Assembly: GCA_004768415.1 (NCBI GenBank)
Contig: SRMO01000084.1
Location: 1 to 32,556, forward strand
Reading direction: 5' to 3'
From: Aphanocapsa feldmannii 277cV
GTDB lineage: Bacteria > Cyanobacteriota > Cyanobacteriia > PCC-6307 > Cyanobiaceae
Length of the DNA: 32,556 nucleotides
Part shown: positions 1 through 9,411 of the stretch, in pieces
Layout of the letters: each line of letters opens with the position of its first letter
Numbering within the stretch: the stretch's first letter is position 1
Position numbers and translations under genes: made by a program
The notes under the pieces: generated by a model
What the model was told of the DNA's origin: nothing
The model's input: only the letters and a program-made list of their open reading frames with translations
Database searches by the model: none

Positions 1-148
1 AGGTGCTGAGAATCGAGGCCTCGAGCACCTGGTCGCTGGAGCGCAGGTGCTGCAGGGAGTGCTCCAGGCCCTGCTCCGGGATGCTCAGCTTTTCGCGAAC
101 CTCTACCGGCGCTGTGCGATGGCTGAGACCGATGACGGCGATGTGCAT
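1..148 (-). CDS. hemA: Glutamyl-tRNA reductase, N-terminal part (cut by window edge)
   Basis: Reading leftward from the ATG at 148, 49 residues are visible, beginning [20 protein letters not shown]. This is the highly conserved start of glutamyl-tRNA reductase, which reduces glutamyl-tRNA(Glu) to glutamate-1-semialdehyde in the first step of heme and chlorophyll synthesis. The window ends one base into the codon expected to encode the catalytic cysteine of the family (after ...ASILST). It lies 126 bases downstream of glpX on the same strand, so the two may be co-transcribed. Only the start of the N-terminal catalytic domain can be judged; nothing abnormal is seen. Confidence 0.93.
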   Translation of the reverse strand, partial: MHIAVIGLSHRTAPVEVREKLSIPEQGLEHSLQHLRSSDQVLEASILST

Positions 149-274
149 GAACGTGGCAAGTGATGTGGCCCCGTTTCGCCTGGGGACACCCCCTCTCGCC
201 CCGCCGCTCCCACTGCATCTCCCAGGCTGGGAAATGGCGGGAGCTGAGGCCCCAGGAGGAAACTATGTCAGCTT

Positions 275-1279
275 TCAGCGCAGGGCAATGCTCGTGGCGC
301 CGGGTTTCATGTGAATCGTAGTGGTGAAGCGGGCGGTGTTGTCCAGCGTGGAGATCACCAGGCTGCTGGTGCGGATGCAGTCCGACTCGAATTGCACACC
401 GTCGAACAGCAGGCCAGGGGTGATGCCGCTGCCGGCAAACACGACGTTCTCCCCGGAGGCCAGCTCCTCGGCCTCGTAGACCTTGTCGATATCGGTGATG
501 CCCATCTCGTTGAGGCGGGCGATGTTGCCCTCCCTGGTGTAGTCGGCCCACTCGGATGTCTGGGCGATGGCAGGGTCGTAGACCAGCTGACCCTGGAAGT
601 GGCCCCCCAGGGCGCGCATGGCGGCGGCGGAGATCACGCCCTCGGGAGCTGCGCCGATCCCCATCAGGCAGTGGCTGCCTGTGCCACTGAAACCGCAGGC
701 GATGGCAGCCTGCACGTCGCCATCACTGATGGGCTGTACGCGGGCACCGCTGGCGCGGATCTCCTTGATCAGATCCCGGTGACGGGCACGGTCCATCACC
801 ACGACCGTGAGCTCGCTCAGGGCCAGGCCCAGGCACTGGCTGAGGATGGTGAGGTTCTCGGTGGCGCTGTTGCGGATGTCCACCTTGCCCTTGGCGGCTG
901 CAGGCGCAGCCAGCTTGTTCATGTAGAAATCGGGGGCATTGAACAGACCACCGCGATCGCTGGCCGCCAGCACCGCCATGGAGCCACGCTGGGCATTGGC
1001 GCAGAGGTTGGTCCCCTCGCAGGGGTCCACGGCGAAGTCAACGCCAGGGCCGTTGCCGGAACCGACCTCCTCACCGATGTAGAGCATGGGTGCCTCGTCA
1101 CGTTCACCCTCGCCGATCACGATGCGGCCCTGCATCTCGATCTGGCCCATGCGGCGGCGCATGGCCTCCACGGCGGCGGCATCGGCCTCATCCTTCTTGC
1201 CGAGACCGGTCAGTTCAGCTGACGCAATGGCTGCCTGCTCCACCACCTCGAGGATTTCCTGAATCAGCGTCCGGTTCAC
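275..1279 (-). CDS. glpX: Class II fructose-1,6-bisphosphatase / sedoheptulose-1,7-bisphosphatase
   Basis: This 334-residue protein is a GlpX-type bisphosphatase. In cyanobacteria the enzyme dephosphorylates both fructose-1,6-bisphosphate and sedoheptulose-1,7-bisphosphate in the Calvin cycle and gluconeogenesis, in the cytosol. The family signatures are present: [12 protein letters not shown] at about residues 56-66 and DPCEGT at 85-90, which supply metal- and substrate-binding acidic residues of the lithium-sensitive phosphatase fold. Length is normal. Translation starts at a GTG (1277-1279); no better upstream start exists before the divergent rpe region. The 190-base gap to rpe should hold both promoters. 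A long open frame on the opposite strand is a codon-bias shadow. Confidence 0.95.
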   Translation of the reverse strand: MNRTLIQEILEVVEQAAIASAELTGLGKKDEADAAAVEAMRRRMGQIEMQGRIVIGEGERDEAPMLYIGEEVGSGNGPGVDFAVDPCEGTNLCANAQRGSMAVLAASDRGGLFNAPDFYMNKLAAPAAAKGKVDIRNSATENLTILSQCLGLALSELTVVVMDRARHRDLIKEIRASGARVQPISDGDVQAAIACGFSGTGSHCLMGIGAAPEGVISAAAMRALGGHFQGQLVYDPAIAQTSEWADYTREGNIARLNEMGITDIDKVYEAEELASGENVVFAGSGITPGLLFDGVQFESDCIRTSSLVISTLDNTARFTTTIHMKPGATSIALR

Positions 1280-1469
1280 GTCAGCGTCGCAAAGTGCCTG
1301 TTGCCGCAGGCCCGGAGGCCCGGAGCGGGCGCAACTGTATCAGCTGCGCCCGGCTGCAGATCGGTTGCGCGACACAGAGGATGACGGCGGCCTGGGGGCG
1401 GCGGAACCCGACGAGCAAAGGCAATGCCTGCTTCTGTTCGTAAAGTCGGCGTCGCTGCGTTCCTCCGCC

Positions 1470-2153
1470 ATGAGCGACAAATCCCTGGTCATTGCCCCAT
1501 CCATCCTTTCGGCCGACTTCGCTCGCCTCGGTGATGAGGTGCGGGCCATCGATGCAGCCGGTGCCGACTGGATTCACGTGGACGTCATGGACGGCCGCTT
1601 TGTTCCCAACATCACCATCGGCCCCCTGGTGGTGGAGGCACTGCGCCCAGTGACCCGGAAGCCCCTCGATGTGCATCTGATGATCGTCGAGCCCGAGAAG
1701 TACGTGGCTGATTTCGCCAAGGCAGGTGCCGACCACATCTATGTGCAGGTGGAAGCCTGCCCCCACCTCCATCGCAACCTCAGCCAGATCCGGGATCTCG
1801 GCAAGAAGGCCGGCGCCGTGCTGAACCCCGGCACCCCCCTTGACAGCCTCTCCTATTGCCTGGAGCTCTGTGATCTGGTGCTGATCATGAGCGTGAACCC
1901 GGGTTTCGGTGGCCAGAGCTTCATTCCCTCTGCGGTCGACAAGCTGCGCCAGCTGCGTCGCCTCTGCGACGACCGTGGCCTGGACCCCTGGATCGAGGTG
2001 GATGGTGGCATCAAGGCCAGCAACGCCTGGCAGGTGGTGGAGGCCGGTGCCAATGCCCTCGTGGCCGGATCTGCCGTCTTCAAGGCGCGTGACTACAACA
2101 CCGCCATCCGTGACCTTCGCAACAGCCGACGGCCTGAGCCCGTGGCTGCCTGA
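1470..2153 (+). CDS. rpe: Ribulose-phosphate 3-epimerase
   Basis: The 227-residue product interconverts ribulose-5-phosphate and xylulose-5-phosphate in the Calvin cycle and pentose phosphate pathway. It is a TIM barrel with the expected family motifs: [10 protein letters not shown] at residues 8-17, [12 protein letters not shown] from residue 36 (metal-binding His36 and Asp38), [16 protein letters not shown], and VDGGI near the C-terminus. The open frame extends upstream to 1365, but conservation begins at the ATG at 1470 ([11 protein letters not shown]), so I chose that start. It is divergent from glpX, so two Calvin-cycle genes share one intergenic region, and it converges on the ccsA cluster. 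Confidence 0.95.
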   Translation: MSDKSLVIAPSILSADFARLGDEVRAIDAAGADWIHVDVMDGRFVPNITIGPLVVEALRPVTRKPLDVHLMIVEPEKYVADFAKAGADHIYVQVEACPHLHRNLSQIRDLGKKAGAVLNPGTPLDSLSYCLELCDLVLIMSVNPGFGGQSFIPSAVDKLRQLRRLCDDRGLDPWIEVDGGIKASNAWQVVEAGANALVAGSAVFKARDYNTAIRDLRNSRRPEPVAA

Positions 2154-2324
2154 CGCCACCCCAGGCCACATCCACTGCCGGCAGGCAGCAGTCCCCGCTG
2201 TCTGTCCTCCTCCCACTGAGCCCCACAGCCGGCCCCTGTGGCTCGATCCTGTTGCTGACCGATGGGGTGGGCCAGGCTGCAGCGCCATTGACCGGCAGTG
2301 CTCCCTCTCACCGGCGTGGTGCCA

Positions 2325-2618
2325 TCAGAGGGAGCCGATGGCCTCGATGATGCAGTCCTCCCGATTGGCCTCGGTGAAGCGCTGCAGCCAGCCGTCGTCA
2401 ACTGGAAGCCGATCGTCCCGGAGCAGGCCCGAGGCCAGCAGTCGTTGTTCCAGACAGCTGCAGCAGGGGTCCACCAGGAAACCGGGTGCTCCTGCCTGAC
2501 GGGCTTCGCTGCGGCAGGTCCTGCCGTAGTCCTGGAGGCTGATGCGCTGGCCGGCCAGGCCGGCCTGGCTGGCCAGCACAAGCAGGCATGAGGCCCTGAT
2601 CAGGAGCTGAGGAACCAT
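2325..2618 (-). CDS. Small putative secreted cysteine-containing protein, function unknown
   Basis: This 97-residue frame begins [20 protein letters not shown], a short hydrophobic stretch that looks like a signal peptide, followed by a mature part of about 75 residues. The mature part has several cysteines (GRTC, DPCCSC) and ends with an acidic segment ([17 protein letters not shown]). The start overlaps the 3' end of ccsA by 19 bases, which suggests translational coupling and co-transcription. The frame continues upstream into ccsA, but the signal peptide fixes the likely start at 2618. I do not recognise the family. The link with a cytochrome c assembly gene could hint at a periplasmic or lumenal redox role, but that is inference only. 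Confidence 0.7.
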   Translation of the reverse strand: MVPQLLIRASCLLVLASQAGLAGQRISLQDYGRTCRSEARQAGAPGFLVDPCCSCLEQRLLASGLLRDDRLPVDDGWLQRFTEANREDCIIEAIGSL

Positions 2619-3511
2619 CCGTAGCTGTGCAGGCCAACACCAAGAAGATTGACACCGATGTAGCAAATGATGATCACCGCCAATCCGCCTGTAGCCAGCA
2701 ACGCCGAGTGGCGTCCCTGCCAGCCACGGTTGAGACGCGTGTGCAGATAGGCAGCGTAGAACAGCCAGCAGATCAGCGCCCAGGTCTCCTTGGGATCCCA
2801 GCTCCAGTAGCTGCCCCAGGCCTCATTGGCCCAGACGGCGCCGCTGACGATGCCGACGGTCAGCAGCATGAAGCCCACCGTGATCGTGCGGTAGCTGAGG
2901 TTGTCCAGGCGCTCTGCCTGACTGAAGGCCACGGCAGCAAGGGCAAGACCTCCCTTGCCAGCGGAGGCTGCCTGCCGGTAAGCGCCGCTGCCCACGGAGC
3001 TGCCACGCAGCTGAACCCGTTGGCCCCGATCCGCCAGCAACACGCCGAGAGCCAGCAGGGATCCCACCATCAGGGCGGCATAGCTGACCATGATCACGCT
3101 CACGTGCATCACCAGCCAACTGGAACGCAGGGCCGGCACCAGGGGGCTGCTTGTCTGCAGCTGATCCGGCAGGGCGAAGGAGGCGAAGCCCAGGCTGACC
3201 AGAGACAGCGGTGTGGTGAGGGCGGGAATCCAGGCTGAAGGTGCTGCCCGCTCCACCAGCAGCTGCGCCAGCGTCGCCCCCCAGCTGAGGAAGCAGAGCG
3301 ACTCATAGAGATTGCTGACGGGGAAGTGGCCACTCTCCAGCCAGCGCAGGATCAGCTGGCTGGCCAGCAGTGCGTTGGCTGTGGCGATCAAGCCGCGAAC
3401 CACCGCCCTGAGGGGGGGCCGGGGAGTGGTGAGCGTCCAGAAGGCCAGAGGCAGGGCCAGCAGCAGCAGGGCAAAAGCCGCGAGACCCAGCAGCAGAACA
3501 GGTTGACCCAT
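2600..3511 (-). CDS. ccsA: Cytochrome c biogenesis protein CcsA (system II)
   Basis: This 303-residue polytopic membrane protein is the heme-handling half of the CcsA/CcsB system, which delivers heme across the thylakoid/plasma membrane and attaches it to apocytochromes c. About eight hydrophobic segments are visible. The tryptophan-rich WWD-type motif [16 protein letters not shown] is at residues 227-242. Candidate heme-ligand histidines are at 136 (SWLVMHV) and 295 (GLHSYG), both in the expected positions for the family. Length matches cyanobacterial and plastid CcsA. It lies downstream of the lptF-like gene (21-base gap) and overlaps the small secreted protein gene that follows. Confidence 0.93.
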   Translation of the reverse strand: MGQPVLLLGLAAFALLLLALPLAFWTLTTPRPPLRAVVRGLIATANALLASQLILRWLESGHFPVSNLYESLCFLSWGATLAQLLVERAAPSAWIPALTTPLSLVSLGFASFALPDQLQTSSPLVPALRSSWLVMHVSVIMVSYAALMVGSLLALGVLLADRGQRVQLRGSSVGSGAYRQAASAGKGGLALAAVAFSQAERLDNLSYRTITVGFMLLTVGIVSGAVWANEAWGSYWSWDPKETWALICWLFYAAYLHTRLNRGWQGRHSALLATGGLAVIIICYIGVNLLGVGLHSYGWFLSS

Positions 3512-3532
3512 GGGATGGATGCATTACAGCGA

Positions 3533-4705
3533 TCATCGCAACTGGACATTGCTGCTGTGCAGCAGCCAGCCCCCAGTGGCCAGCCCGATCACAACCGGCG
3601 CCCATGCGGCCAGGAGTGGAGGCAGGGTTCCATTCACGCCGAGGGCGCTGAATGAAAAGGAGACGAGGTAATAGGTGAAGATCAGCAGGACGCTCAGACC
3701 AAAGCCCTGGGACTTGCTGGTCAGCCGGTTCGGGCGTGAGCCCAGCACTGAGCCAATGGCAGCAAAAACAAGGCAGGCAGCGGGAATTGACAGCTTCTCG
3801 TGGATGCGCACACGCAACTTGCGAGCATTCCGTAATTCGCCATTTTCAAAGAAGTACTTCTCAGCAATCCTTGCCTCGTGAATACTCATGTTCTCAGCGT
3901 TCTTAGACAGGCGCATATTCTCTACGACATCTGCTCCGATTGGAAAGATCTGACTCTGAAAGCTTGCCTTGCTGATGAAGTCACCTGTGTTAGAAACTAT
4001 CAGTGTGGTTCCATTGCTAAATCTGAAACCATTGGACGAGGAATCAAATTTTGCTGTTTCAGACTGGATAATTGTTTTTCTGCCAGTGTCAGTAAAGTCG
4101 AGTAGGGTAACATTTTGTATGGTATTGTCTGGCAGCAGGGTTTTGCCATGAAAAAGATAAGACAATTCGTCACTATTAGGATCGAAGTAAGGATAGACAA
4201 TTTTGTTGTCTTTAATCAGCGAGCTGGTCACAACCTTGCCTAGCCCAGCACTGAGTTCAAACTTGGCTTGCCTGGTTGCTGCTGGAGCAATGGAGTCGTT
4301 GATCAGTAAACTTCCCAGCATCATCAACAGCCCGATAGCAATCGCAGGCAGGAGTGTACGTTTTCGGCTCACACCAAGACTTCGCAGTGCGACCAGCTCA
4401 TTGCTGCTGGAAAGCTTGCTGTAGCACATCAGGGTGGCCAGTAGCGTGGCCATTGGCAAGGAGAGCACCAGAAAGCCAGGAAGATTGAGTATAAATACCC
4501 TGATCGCAACTTCAAAATGAAGTCCTTTCTCTACAATTTTGCGAATTAGATCAATCAAAACACCGGCCGAGAGAGACACTACTGTGAAAATAGAAATCCC
4601 GAAAATCAATGGTGGAATCATCTCTCCCAATAACCAGCTATCAAGTATGCTGAGTGGCAACTTGAAGCTGCGTCTACTAGACTTAGGAAAGCGTTGGTAA
4701 TTCAT
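3533..4705 (-). CDS. LptF/LptG-family lipopolysaccharide export permease
   Basis: The 390-residue product is a YjgP/YjgQ (LptF/LptG) family permease, the membrane part of the ABC transporter that extracts lipopolysaccharide from the inner membrane. Three N-terminal membrane segments (about residues 33-55, 70-95 and 112-130) are followed by a periplasmic beta-rich domain (about 135-300) and C-terminal membrane segments. The region GVSRKRTLLP after the second segment is typical of the family's coupling region. Only one permease gene is present here; a partner may be elsewhere, or the protein may form a homodimer. Its start overlaps the last base of lptB. Much of the gene (about 3800 to the 5' end) is visibly AT-rich compared with its neighbours. 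Confidence 0.88.
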   Translation of the reverse strand: MNYQRFPKSSRRSFKLPLSILDSWLLGEMIPPLIFGISIFTVVSLSAGVLIDLIRKIVEKGLHFEVAIRVFILNLPGFLVLSLPMATLLATLMCYSKLSSSNELVALRSLGVSRKRTLLPAIAIGLLMMLGSLLINDSIAPAATRQAKFELSAGLGKVVTSSLIKDNKIVYPYFDPNSDELSYLFHGKTLLPDNTIQNVTLLDFTDTGRKTIIQSETAKFDSSSNGFRFSNGTTLIVSNTGDFISKASFQSQIFPIGADVVENMRLSKNAENMSIHEARIAEKYFFENGELRNARKLRVRIHEKLSIPAACLVFAAIGSVLGSRPNRLTSKSQGFGLSVLLIFTYYLVSFSFSALGVNGTLPPLLAAWAPVVIGLATGGWLLHSSNVQLR

Positions 4706-5433
4706 CAGAAACTGAATTTTTCACCAAGGTAATACTGTCTCACCAAGGGATCAGCTGTAATCCTGTCAGATGTTCCTGTGGCTAACAAAGTACCATCAGT
4801 CAGTATGTAGGCATGATCTGTAATTGTGAGTGTTTCACGAACATTATGATCGGTGATCAGAATACCGATATTTCGAGGCTTTAAAGCAAGAATCAACTGC
4901 TGCAGGTCATGTACAGAAAGAGGATCAACACCAGCAAATGGTTCATCCAGAAGCAGGTAGTCAGGCCCCTTGACAGATGTGGCCAGGGCTCTCGCCACTT
5001 CAGCACGACGTCTCTCGCCACCAGATAATTGAGCACCTCTGCGATCTATGAATGACTCCAGATTAAACTCTTTAATTAGACTGGACAGCAATTTCTTCTG
5101 CCTCTCTCCAAGGATTCTATGATAGTTCATCACAAGCAGAAGATTTTGCCGCACGGTGAGATTCCTGAAGATACTCGCTTCCTGTGGTAGGTAGCCTATC
5201 CCCAGACGGGCACGCCGAACTGTGGAGGCGTTGACGATATCAAGGCCATTCAGCAACACGACGCCTTTGCTGGGCCTGAGTTGTCCTGTGATGAGATTGA
5301 AGGTGGTGGTTTTACCTGCGCCATTGGGACCCAGCAGGCCAACAATTTCGCCTCGATCGATCGATATGCTCAAGTCCCTGACCACCTCGCGACCGCCAAG
5401 TCTCGCGCTTGCGTGAGCCAGTCGGAGCGTCAT
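4705..5433 (-). CDS. lptB: LPS export ABC transporter ATP-binding protein LptB
   Basis: The 242-residue ATPase powers lipopolysaccharide transport with the LptF/G permease encoded next to it. It has Walker A GPNGAGKTT (residues 35-43), the Q-loop region GYLPQEASIF, the signature LSGGERRR, Walker B YLLLDEPFAGVDP and the switch histidine in ITDHNV, all in the order and spacing typical of LptB (about 240 residues). It overlaps the OstA-like gene upstream by four bases (ATGA) and the permease downstream by one base, so the three genes form a coupled operon. Most of the gene shares the AT-rich composition of lptF, with the 5' end returning to the GC-rich background. Confidence 0.94.
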   Translation of the reverse strand: MTLRLAHASARLGGREVVRDLSISIDRGEIVGLLGPNGAGKTTTFNLITGQLRPSKGVVLLNGLDIVNASTVRRARLGIGYLPQEASIFRNLTVRQNLLLVMNYHRILGERQKKLLSSLIKEFNLESFIDRRGAQLSGGERRRAEVARALATSVKGPDYLLLDEPFAGVDPLSVHDLQQLILALKPRNIGILITDHNVRETLTITDHAYILTDGTLLATGTSDRITADPLVRQYYLGEKFSF

Positions 5434-6173
5434 GGCTGACCACCCCCGCTCACCCCTCCCCCCAGTTGAATGGTCGTTCTGACCTGTTCTCCTCTGGACG
5501 GATCGGCAAGCAGTTTGCCGCTGTTCATGTCAATCACGATGCGATCAGCTTCGATGGCGTTGCCGCCGTCCTCGCTGATCATCACAGAGCCTCGAAATAC
5601 AATGCGCTGCTCACGGGTGAAGTACCGCACCTGATCAGCCCGGGCCTTGATGCCACGGGCAGGATAGTCCAGCTGGACGTGGCCGACAGCGGTGAGGATG
5701 CCGAGGTCGTTGTCTGCCTCCTGCAGATCGGAGCGGATCGAGATGGGGTTGGAGGGACCCTGACCGGCAAGGGCGGAGAAGGGTGACAGCCCAGCCGGCT
5801 CCGGGGAAGCACTGTCTGGTTGGCTGCTGACAATGGCGACGGTTCCGGCCGGCACGATGTCCGCCTGCGCTGTCTCGGCTGGAGATGGAACGGCCGTTGC
5901 AGCAGCTGCCGGTGGGGCTGAAGGAGACTCGACCACAAGGCGTCTGGTGATCTGCCGGTCCGGTTCCGCCGCGATCGACTGGCTGCTCCGCTGACAGACC
6001 GACAGGGCCAGGCCAGGGATGCCGACCACCAGCATCAGCCCAGTGCAGCTGGACAGGCCGCGACAACAGCGGAGGACCCGACGGAGCCCCAGCCGCCGGG
6101 AGATGCCGAGGGTCGTGTTGATCACTCCAGTTGCTCTGAACCTGGAACGCCGCCATCTAAGCGCCGGAAGCAT
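5430..6173 (-). CDS. OstA/LptA-like LPS transport protein
   Basis: A 247-residue protein with a basic N-terminus, one hydrophobic segment (about residues 44-60, probably a membrane anchor or uncleaved signal), a proline/alanine-rich linker and a C-terminal OstA domain (about 160-235: ISIRSDLQEADNDLG, GHVQLDY, RADQVRYF, GNAIEADRIVIDM). OstA-fold proteins (LptA, LptC, LptD N-domain) form the periplasmic bridge that carries LPS. Position directly before lptB, with four-base overlap, supports LptA/LptC function. The frame stays open to 6242, but the ATG at 6173 sits two bases after the stop of the DUF309 gene, so I prefer it. An LptC-like role is possible because of the anchor. Confidence 0.82.
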   Translation of the reverse strand: MLPALRWRRSRFRATGVINTTLGISRRLGLRRVLRCCRGLSSCTGLMLVVGIPGLALSVCQRSSQSIAAEPDRQITRRLVVESPSAPPAAAATAVPSPAETAQADIVPAGTVAIVSSQPDSASPEPAGLSPFSALAGQGPSNPISIRSDLQEADNDLGILTAVGHVQLDYPARGIKARADQVRYFTREQRIVFRGSVMISEDGGNAIEADRIVIDMNSGKLLADPSRGEQVRTTIQLGGGVSGGGQP

Positions 6174-6175
6174 GC

Positions 6176-6550
6176 TCAGCAGCCTTTGCAGGGACGGAGC
6201 ACCGGTAGAGCCATGGCGCAGCCGTCGCCACCCTGCTGACACTCCAGCAACCAGCCCTCCACACTGTGCTTCAGTGCCGTCATGTCCACCCCTCCGTAGC
6301 TGTCTTCCCGGTAATGGGACAGGCGGCCGAGGGCCTCACCCAGCAGGATCGTCGCTCCCCGTCGGTTGCCCCGCTGTTGATGCAGCATCGCCACGGCCAG
6401 CTGGAGCAGACCCTGCAGAAAGGTGGCTTCCGGCTCGATGGCCTCGTGCCAGAGGGCTTCCAGCAGATCGTGACAGCGGTACCACTCGCCGCGGTTGAAG
6501 GCGGCGATGGCGTTGCCGTAGCGGCTGTCCCGAAACGCCCCCTCCATCAC
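6176..6550 (-). CDS. DUF309-family protein
   Basis: This 124-residue helical protein matches the DUF309 pattern: an early FNRGEWYRCHDLLEALWHE segment (residues 18-36), followed by FLQGLLQLAVAMLHQQRGNRRGA, a helical bundle with conserved histidine, glutamate and tryptophan residues. Members are widespread in cyanobacteria and their biochemical function is not established. The gene lies 10 bases after typA on the same strand, and two bases before the OstA-like gene. It may therefore be part of the same transcription unit as the LPS transport genes. The C-terminus here carries extra cysteines (CQQGGDGC, RPCKGC) that may be lineage-specific. Confidence 0.85.
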   Translation of the reverse strand: MMEGAFRDSRYGNAIAAFNRGEWYRCHDLLEALWHEAIEPEATFLQGLLQLAVAMLHQQRGNRRGATILLGEALGRLSHYREDSYGGVDMTALKHSVEGWLLECQQGGDGCAMALPVLRPCKGC

Positions 6551-6560
6551 TGCAGCGACC

Positions 6561-8354
6561 TCAGCGCCTGGCGGTCTTCCTGACAGGAAGCTTGCGCAGA
6601 CGGATGGACTGCGGGGTGACCTCGAGCATCTCGCGGGGACCGATGTATTCGAGTGCCCGCTCCAGGGTCATCTGGAGGGGCGGCTGGAGCGTATCCAGCT
6701 CCTCGGCACCGGCCGAGCGCATGTTGGTGAGCTGCTTGGTCTTGCAGACGTTGATGTCCAGGTCAGTGGGACGGTTGTGCTCGCCGACGATCATGCCCTT
6801 GTAGACCCTGGTGCCGGGGCTGATGAAGTAATGGCCACGGTCTTCGGCATTTTTGAGGGCATAGAAGGTGGCCACGCCCTCCTCGAAGGCGATCAAAACA
6901 CCGTTGCGACGGTTGTCGAAGTCACCCTGCATCCTGCGGTACTCCAGGAAGGAGTGGCTCATCAATCCCTCACCGCGTGTGAAACGGATGAAATCACCAC
7001 GGAAACCGATCAGGCCGCGGGACGGAATGGTGAACTCCAGCAGGCTGCGGCCATCGGCCGTGATCTCCATGTTCTGCATCTCGGCCCTGCGACTGCCAAG
7101 GCGCTCGATGCAGCCACCCACGCAGGGCTCCGGCACGTCCAGCACCAGTGTCTCGTAGGGCTCGCAGATGTCGCCGTCGATGGTGCGGAAGATCACCTGA
7201 GGCTGGGACACCTGAAACTCATAGCCCTCGCGCCGCATCGTTTCGATCAGAATGCCAAGGTGCAGTTCACCGCGCCCGCTCACGGCGAAACGGTCAGGCG
7301 AATCCGTGTCGGCCACCCGTAGGGCCACGTTGGTCAGCAGCTCCTTGTGGAGGCGGTCGCGGAGCTGACGGCTGGTGACGAACTTGCCTTCCCTGCCAGC
7401 GAAGGGGGAGTCGTTGACCACGAAGGTCATGCGCAGGGTGGGTTCATCCACATCGATCAGTGGCAGAGCGCTGGGCTCGCTGGCACAGGCCACCGTTTCT
7501 CCGATCTCCACAGCGTTGAATCCGGCAATAGCCACCAGATCACCGGCGCTGGCGCTGGCGACCTCCACCCGCTGGAGCCCCTCGAAGCCGAGCAGCTTGC
7601 TGATGCGTCCCTTGCTGACCGTCCCGTCGCGCCTGATCAGGGCAGCCCGCTGGCCTGTGGTGATGGTGCCGTTGTGCACCTTGCCGATCACGATGGTGCC
7701 GAGGAAGTCGGAATGGTCGAGTGTGGTGACCTGAAGTTGCAGGGGTTTGCCGGGATCACCCACTGGTGGCGGTGTGTGGCGCAGGATCGCGTCGAAGAGC
7801 GGACGCATGTCACCGCTCTCGCTGTCCATATCAGGCCTGGCGAAGCCGCTGAGACCGGAACCGAACAGGTAGGGAAAGTCGCACTGGTCGTCGTCAGCGC
7901 CCAGTTCGAGGAAAAGATCCAGCACCTTGTCCACAGCCACTTCAGGGGCGGCCTGGGGGCGGTCGATCTTGTTGACGAAGACGATCGGTCGCAATCCCTT
8001 CTCCAGGGCCTTTTTGAGCACGAAACGGGTCTGGGGCATGGGCCCCTCGTTGGCATCCACGATCAGCAGGCAGCCGTCCACCATGCCCAGCACGCGTTCC
8101 ACCTCACCGCCGAAATCAGCGTGGCCGGGCGTGTCGACGATGTTGATGCGAACACCGTCGTAATCCACGGCGGTGTTCTTGGAAAGAATCGTGATTCCCC
8201 GTTCCCGCTCCAGCTCGTTGGAATCCATCACACAGCTGGGAACCGCCTGGCCTTCCCGGAAGATCCCCGACTGGGCGAGCAGGGCATCGACCAGAGTGGT
8301 CTTGCCGTGATCGACGTGGGCAATGATCGCGATGTTACGGATCGCTTTGCTCAT
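6561..8354 (-). CDS. typA: Ribosome-associated GTPase TypA/BipA
   Basis: The 597-residue translational GTPase associates with the ribosome and is needed for stress and cold adaptation and for late ribosome assembly in studied bacteria. The GTPase domain shows G1 AHVDHGKT (residues 12-19), the RERGITI switch, G3 DTPGHADF and G4 NKID. It is followed by EF-G-like domains II, III and V and the TypA-specific C-terminal domain (e.g. [27 protein letters not shown]). Length is standard. The open frame continues upstream to 8483, but conservation begins at the ATG at 8354 ([17 protein letters not shown]). The DUF309 gene follows 10 bases downstream. Confidence 0.96.
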   Translation of the reverse strand: MSKAIRNIAIIAHVDHGKTTLVDALLAQSGIFREGQAVPSCVMDSNELERERGITILSKNTAVDYDGVRINIVDTPGHADFGGEVERVLGMVDGCLLIVDANEGPMPQTRFVLKKALEKGLRPIVFVNKIDRPQAAPEVAVDKVLDLFLELGADDDQCDFPYLFGSGLSGFARPDMDSESGDMRPLFDAILRHTPPPVGDPGKPLQLQVTTLDHSDFLGTIVIGKVHNGTITTGQRAALIRRDGTVSKGRISKLLGFEGLQRVEVASASAGDLVAIAGFNAVEIGETVACASEPSALPLIDVDEPTLRMTFVVNDSPFAGREGKFVTSRQLRDRLHKELLTNVALRVADTDSPDRFAVSGRGELHLGILIETMRREGYEFQVSQPQVIFRTIDGDICEPYETLVLDVPEPCVGGCIERLGSRRAEMQNMEITADGRSLLEFTIPSRGLIGFRGDFIRFTRGEGLMSHSFLEYRRMQGDFDNRRNGVLIAFEEGVATFYALKNAEDRGHYFISPGTRVYKGMIVGEHNRPTDLDINVCKTKQLTNMRSAGAEELDTLQPPLQMTLERALEYIGPREMLEVTPQSIRLRKLPVRKTARR

Positions 8355-8549
8355 GACATGGAGGATCGGAAGCCTGGAGGTTCTGCAGGAACACCTGGCC
8401 GCCGCAGCGAGGCGAGACAGCTGCCGAGAGTACCGGTTGGAAGATCGTAATCTATCGCAACGCTTCGGTGGGTTCCGAGCCATCGGCCTTGCCGGGATCT
8501 GGGTGCTGTCAGGGCTCGGCGGCAGTCTCGACAGGCAGTGTCGAGGCGC

Positions 8550-9293
8550 TCAATGCTCTCGCAAGGTCTCCCGGGCTGTTGCAAAGGCGGTGAGCGCCGC
8601 TGAGGTTCCTTCGAAGCGCCAGTGCCAGGGCTCATAGGTCACGCCTTGCTTGTTGCCCCGGGGAAAGGAAAGATAAAAGTGAAACCTCGCGGCGTTGCGG
8701 GCCAGCCAGCCGAAGGCCGGCGACTGCTCGAAGCTTTCGGAGAGGTCGAGGGACGGGCGGTCGGTGTCACCGATGTCCACGGCGTAGCCGGAGTGGTGCT
8801 CCGAATAGCCGGGAGGGGCGCTCACCCGGGATCGCTCGTCGGGATCCTGGTTGCGCTCTGCCATCAGATCGAAGAACAGCGCTTCCTGCAACGACAGGTC
8901 GCGGAAGCCGCTGAGGGGATAGATGCCCACGCCATCGCGACGGGCGGCAATCCGCATACGACCGAAGGCTTCTGCGGCGTCACGGTGCAGCAACAGGCCG
9001 GGCCGCAATTCAACCAGCTCCTCCGGAGTGGCCAGGGGATAGGGGAAGTGGCCGAGCAGGCGCCTGTCGTCGTCCACCTTGGCGTAGAGGGACTCCAGTG
9101 CCGTCGGCGGCCGCTCCACCTCCACCGTCACCTGCCGCACCAGATGTCCGCTGCGCCAGAGCCCCAGCGAAACGAGCAGTGCCAGCAGAGCGCCGCAAGC
9201 GGGCCAGAGCAGACGGCGCCAGAGGGGCTGGGGTGGTCGTAGAACGTTGTAGGCGCGTTGTGCTACAGGCAGGTCGTCGACGTCGCGCTTCAA
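8550..9293 (-). CDS. VanY-like D-alanyl-D-alanine carboxypeptidase (M15B)
   Basis: A roughly 247-residue membrane-anchored peptidase that probably removes terminal D-alanine from peptidoglycan stem peptides. One transmembrane segment (about residues 27-46) precedes a periplasmic zinc domain. The M15 ligands are visible in SEHHSGYAVDIGD (His and Asp) and EPWHWRFEG (catalytic Glu and zinc His). The SGFRD motif is also typical. The frame is open to 9629, but that would run into chlP on the other strand. I place the start at the TTG at 9293 (L/MKRDVDDLPVAQR), just before the anchor; this start is uncertain. In cyanobacteria such enzymes are housekeeping cell-wall enzymes rather than vancomycin-resistance genes. 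Confidence 0.83.
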   Translation of the reverse strand: MKRDVDDLPVAQRAYNVLRPPQPLWRRLLWPACGALLALLVSLGLWRSGHLVRQVTVEVERPPTALESLYAKVDDDRRLLGHFPYPLATPEELVELRPGLLLHRDAAEAFGRMRIAARRDGVGIYPLSGFRDLSLQEALFFDLMAERNQDPDERSRVSAPPGYSEHHSGYAVDIGDTDRPSLDLSESFEQSPAFGWLARNAARFHFYLSFPRGNKQGVTYEPWHWRFEGTSAALTAFATARETLREH

Positions 9294-9411
9294 AGGCCTG
9301 CGGGGAACTGCCTGGATTATCCAGCAGACACCTGTGTGAAAAGACTGCCGAGCTGCGGACCGTGGGGGATGCGGTGTAGGTTTTTTTGAGATCTTGGCGC
9401 CCGGAGGGGAC

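Noticed and set aside
2215-2245. Possible terminator between rpe and the leftward cluster (GAGCCCCACAG / CTGTGGCTC)
   Set aside because: The arms match only with a two-base bulge and there is no T-run on either side.
311-2288. Long antisense frames over glpX (311-1222, +) and rpe (1281-2288, -)
   Set aside because: Low-complexity Ala/Gly/His/Gln-rich translations, typical shadows of GC-rich genes; the real genes on the other strand are unmistakable.
6777-8450. Antisense frames over typA (181 and 367 codons)
   Set aside because: Same artefact; no start context or domain, and TypA motifs run through the whole opposite strand.
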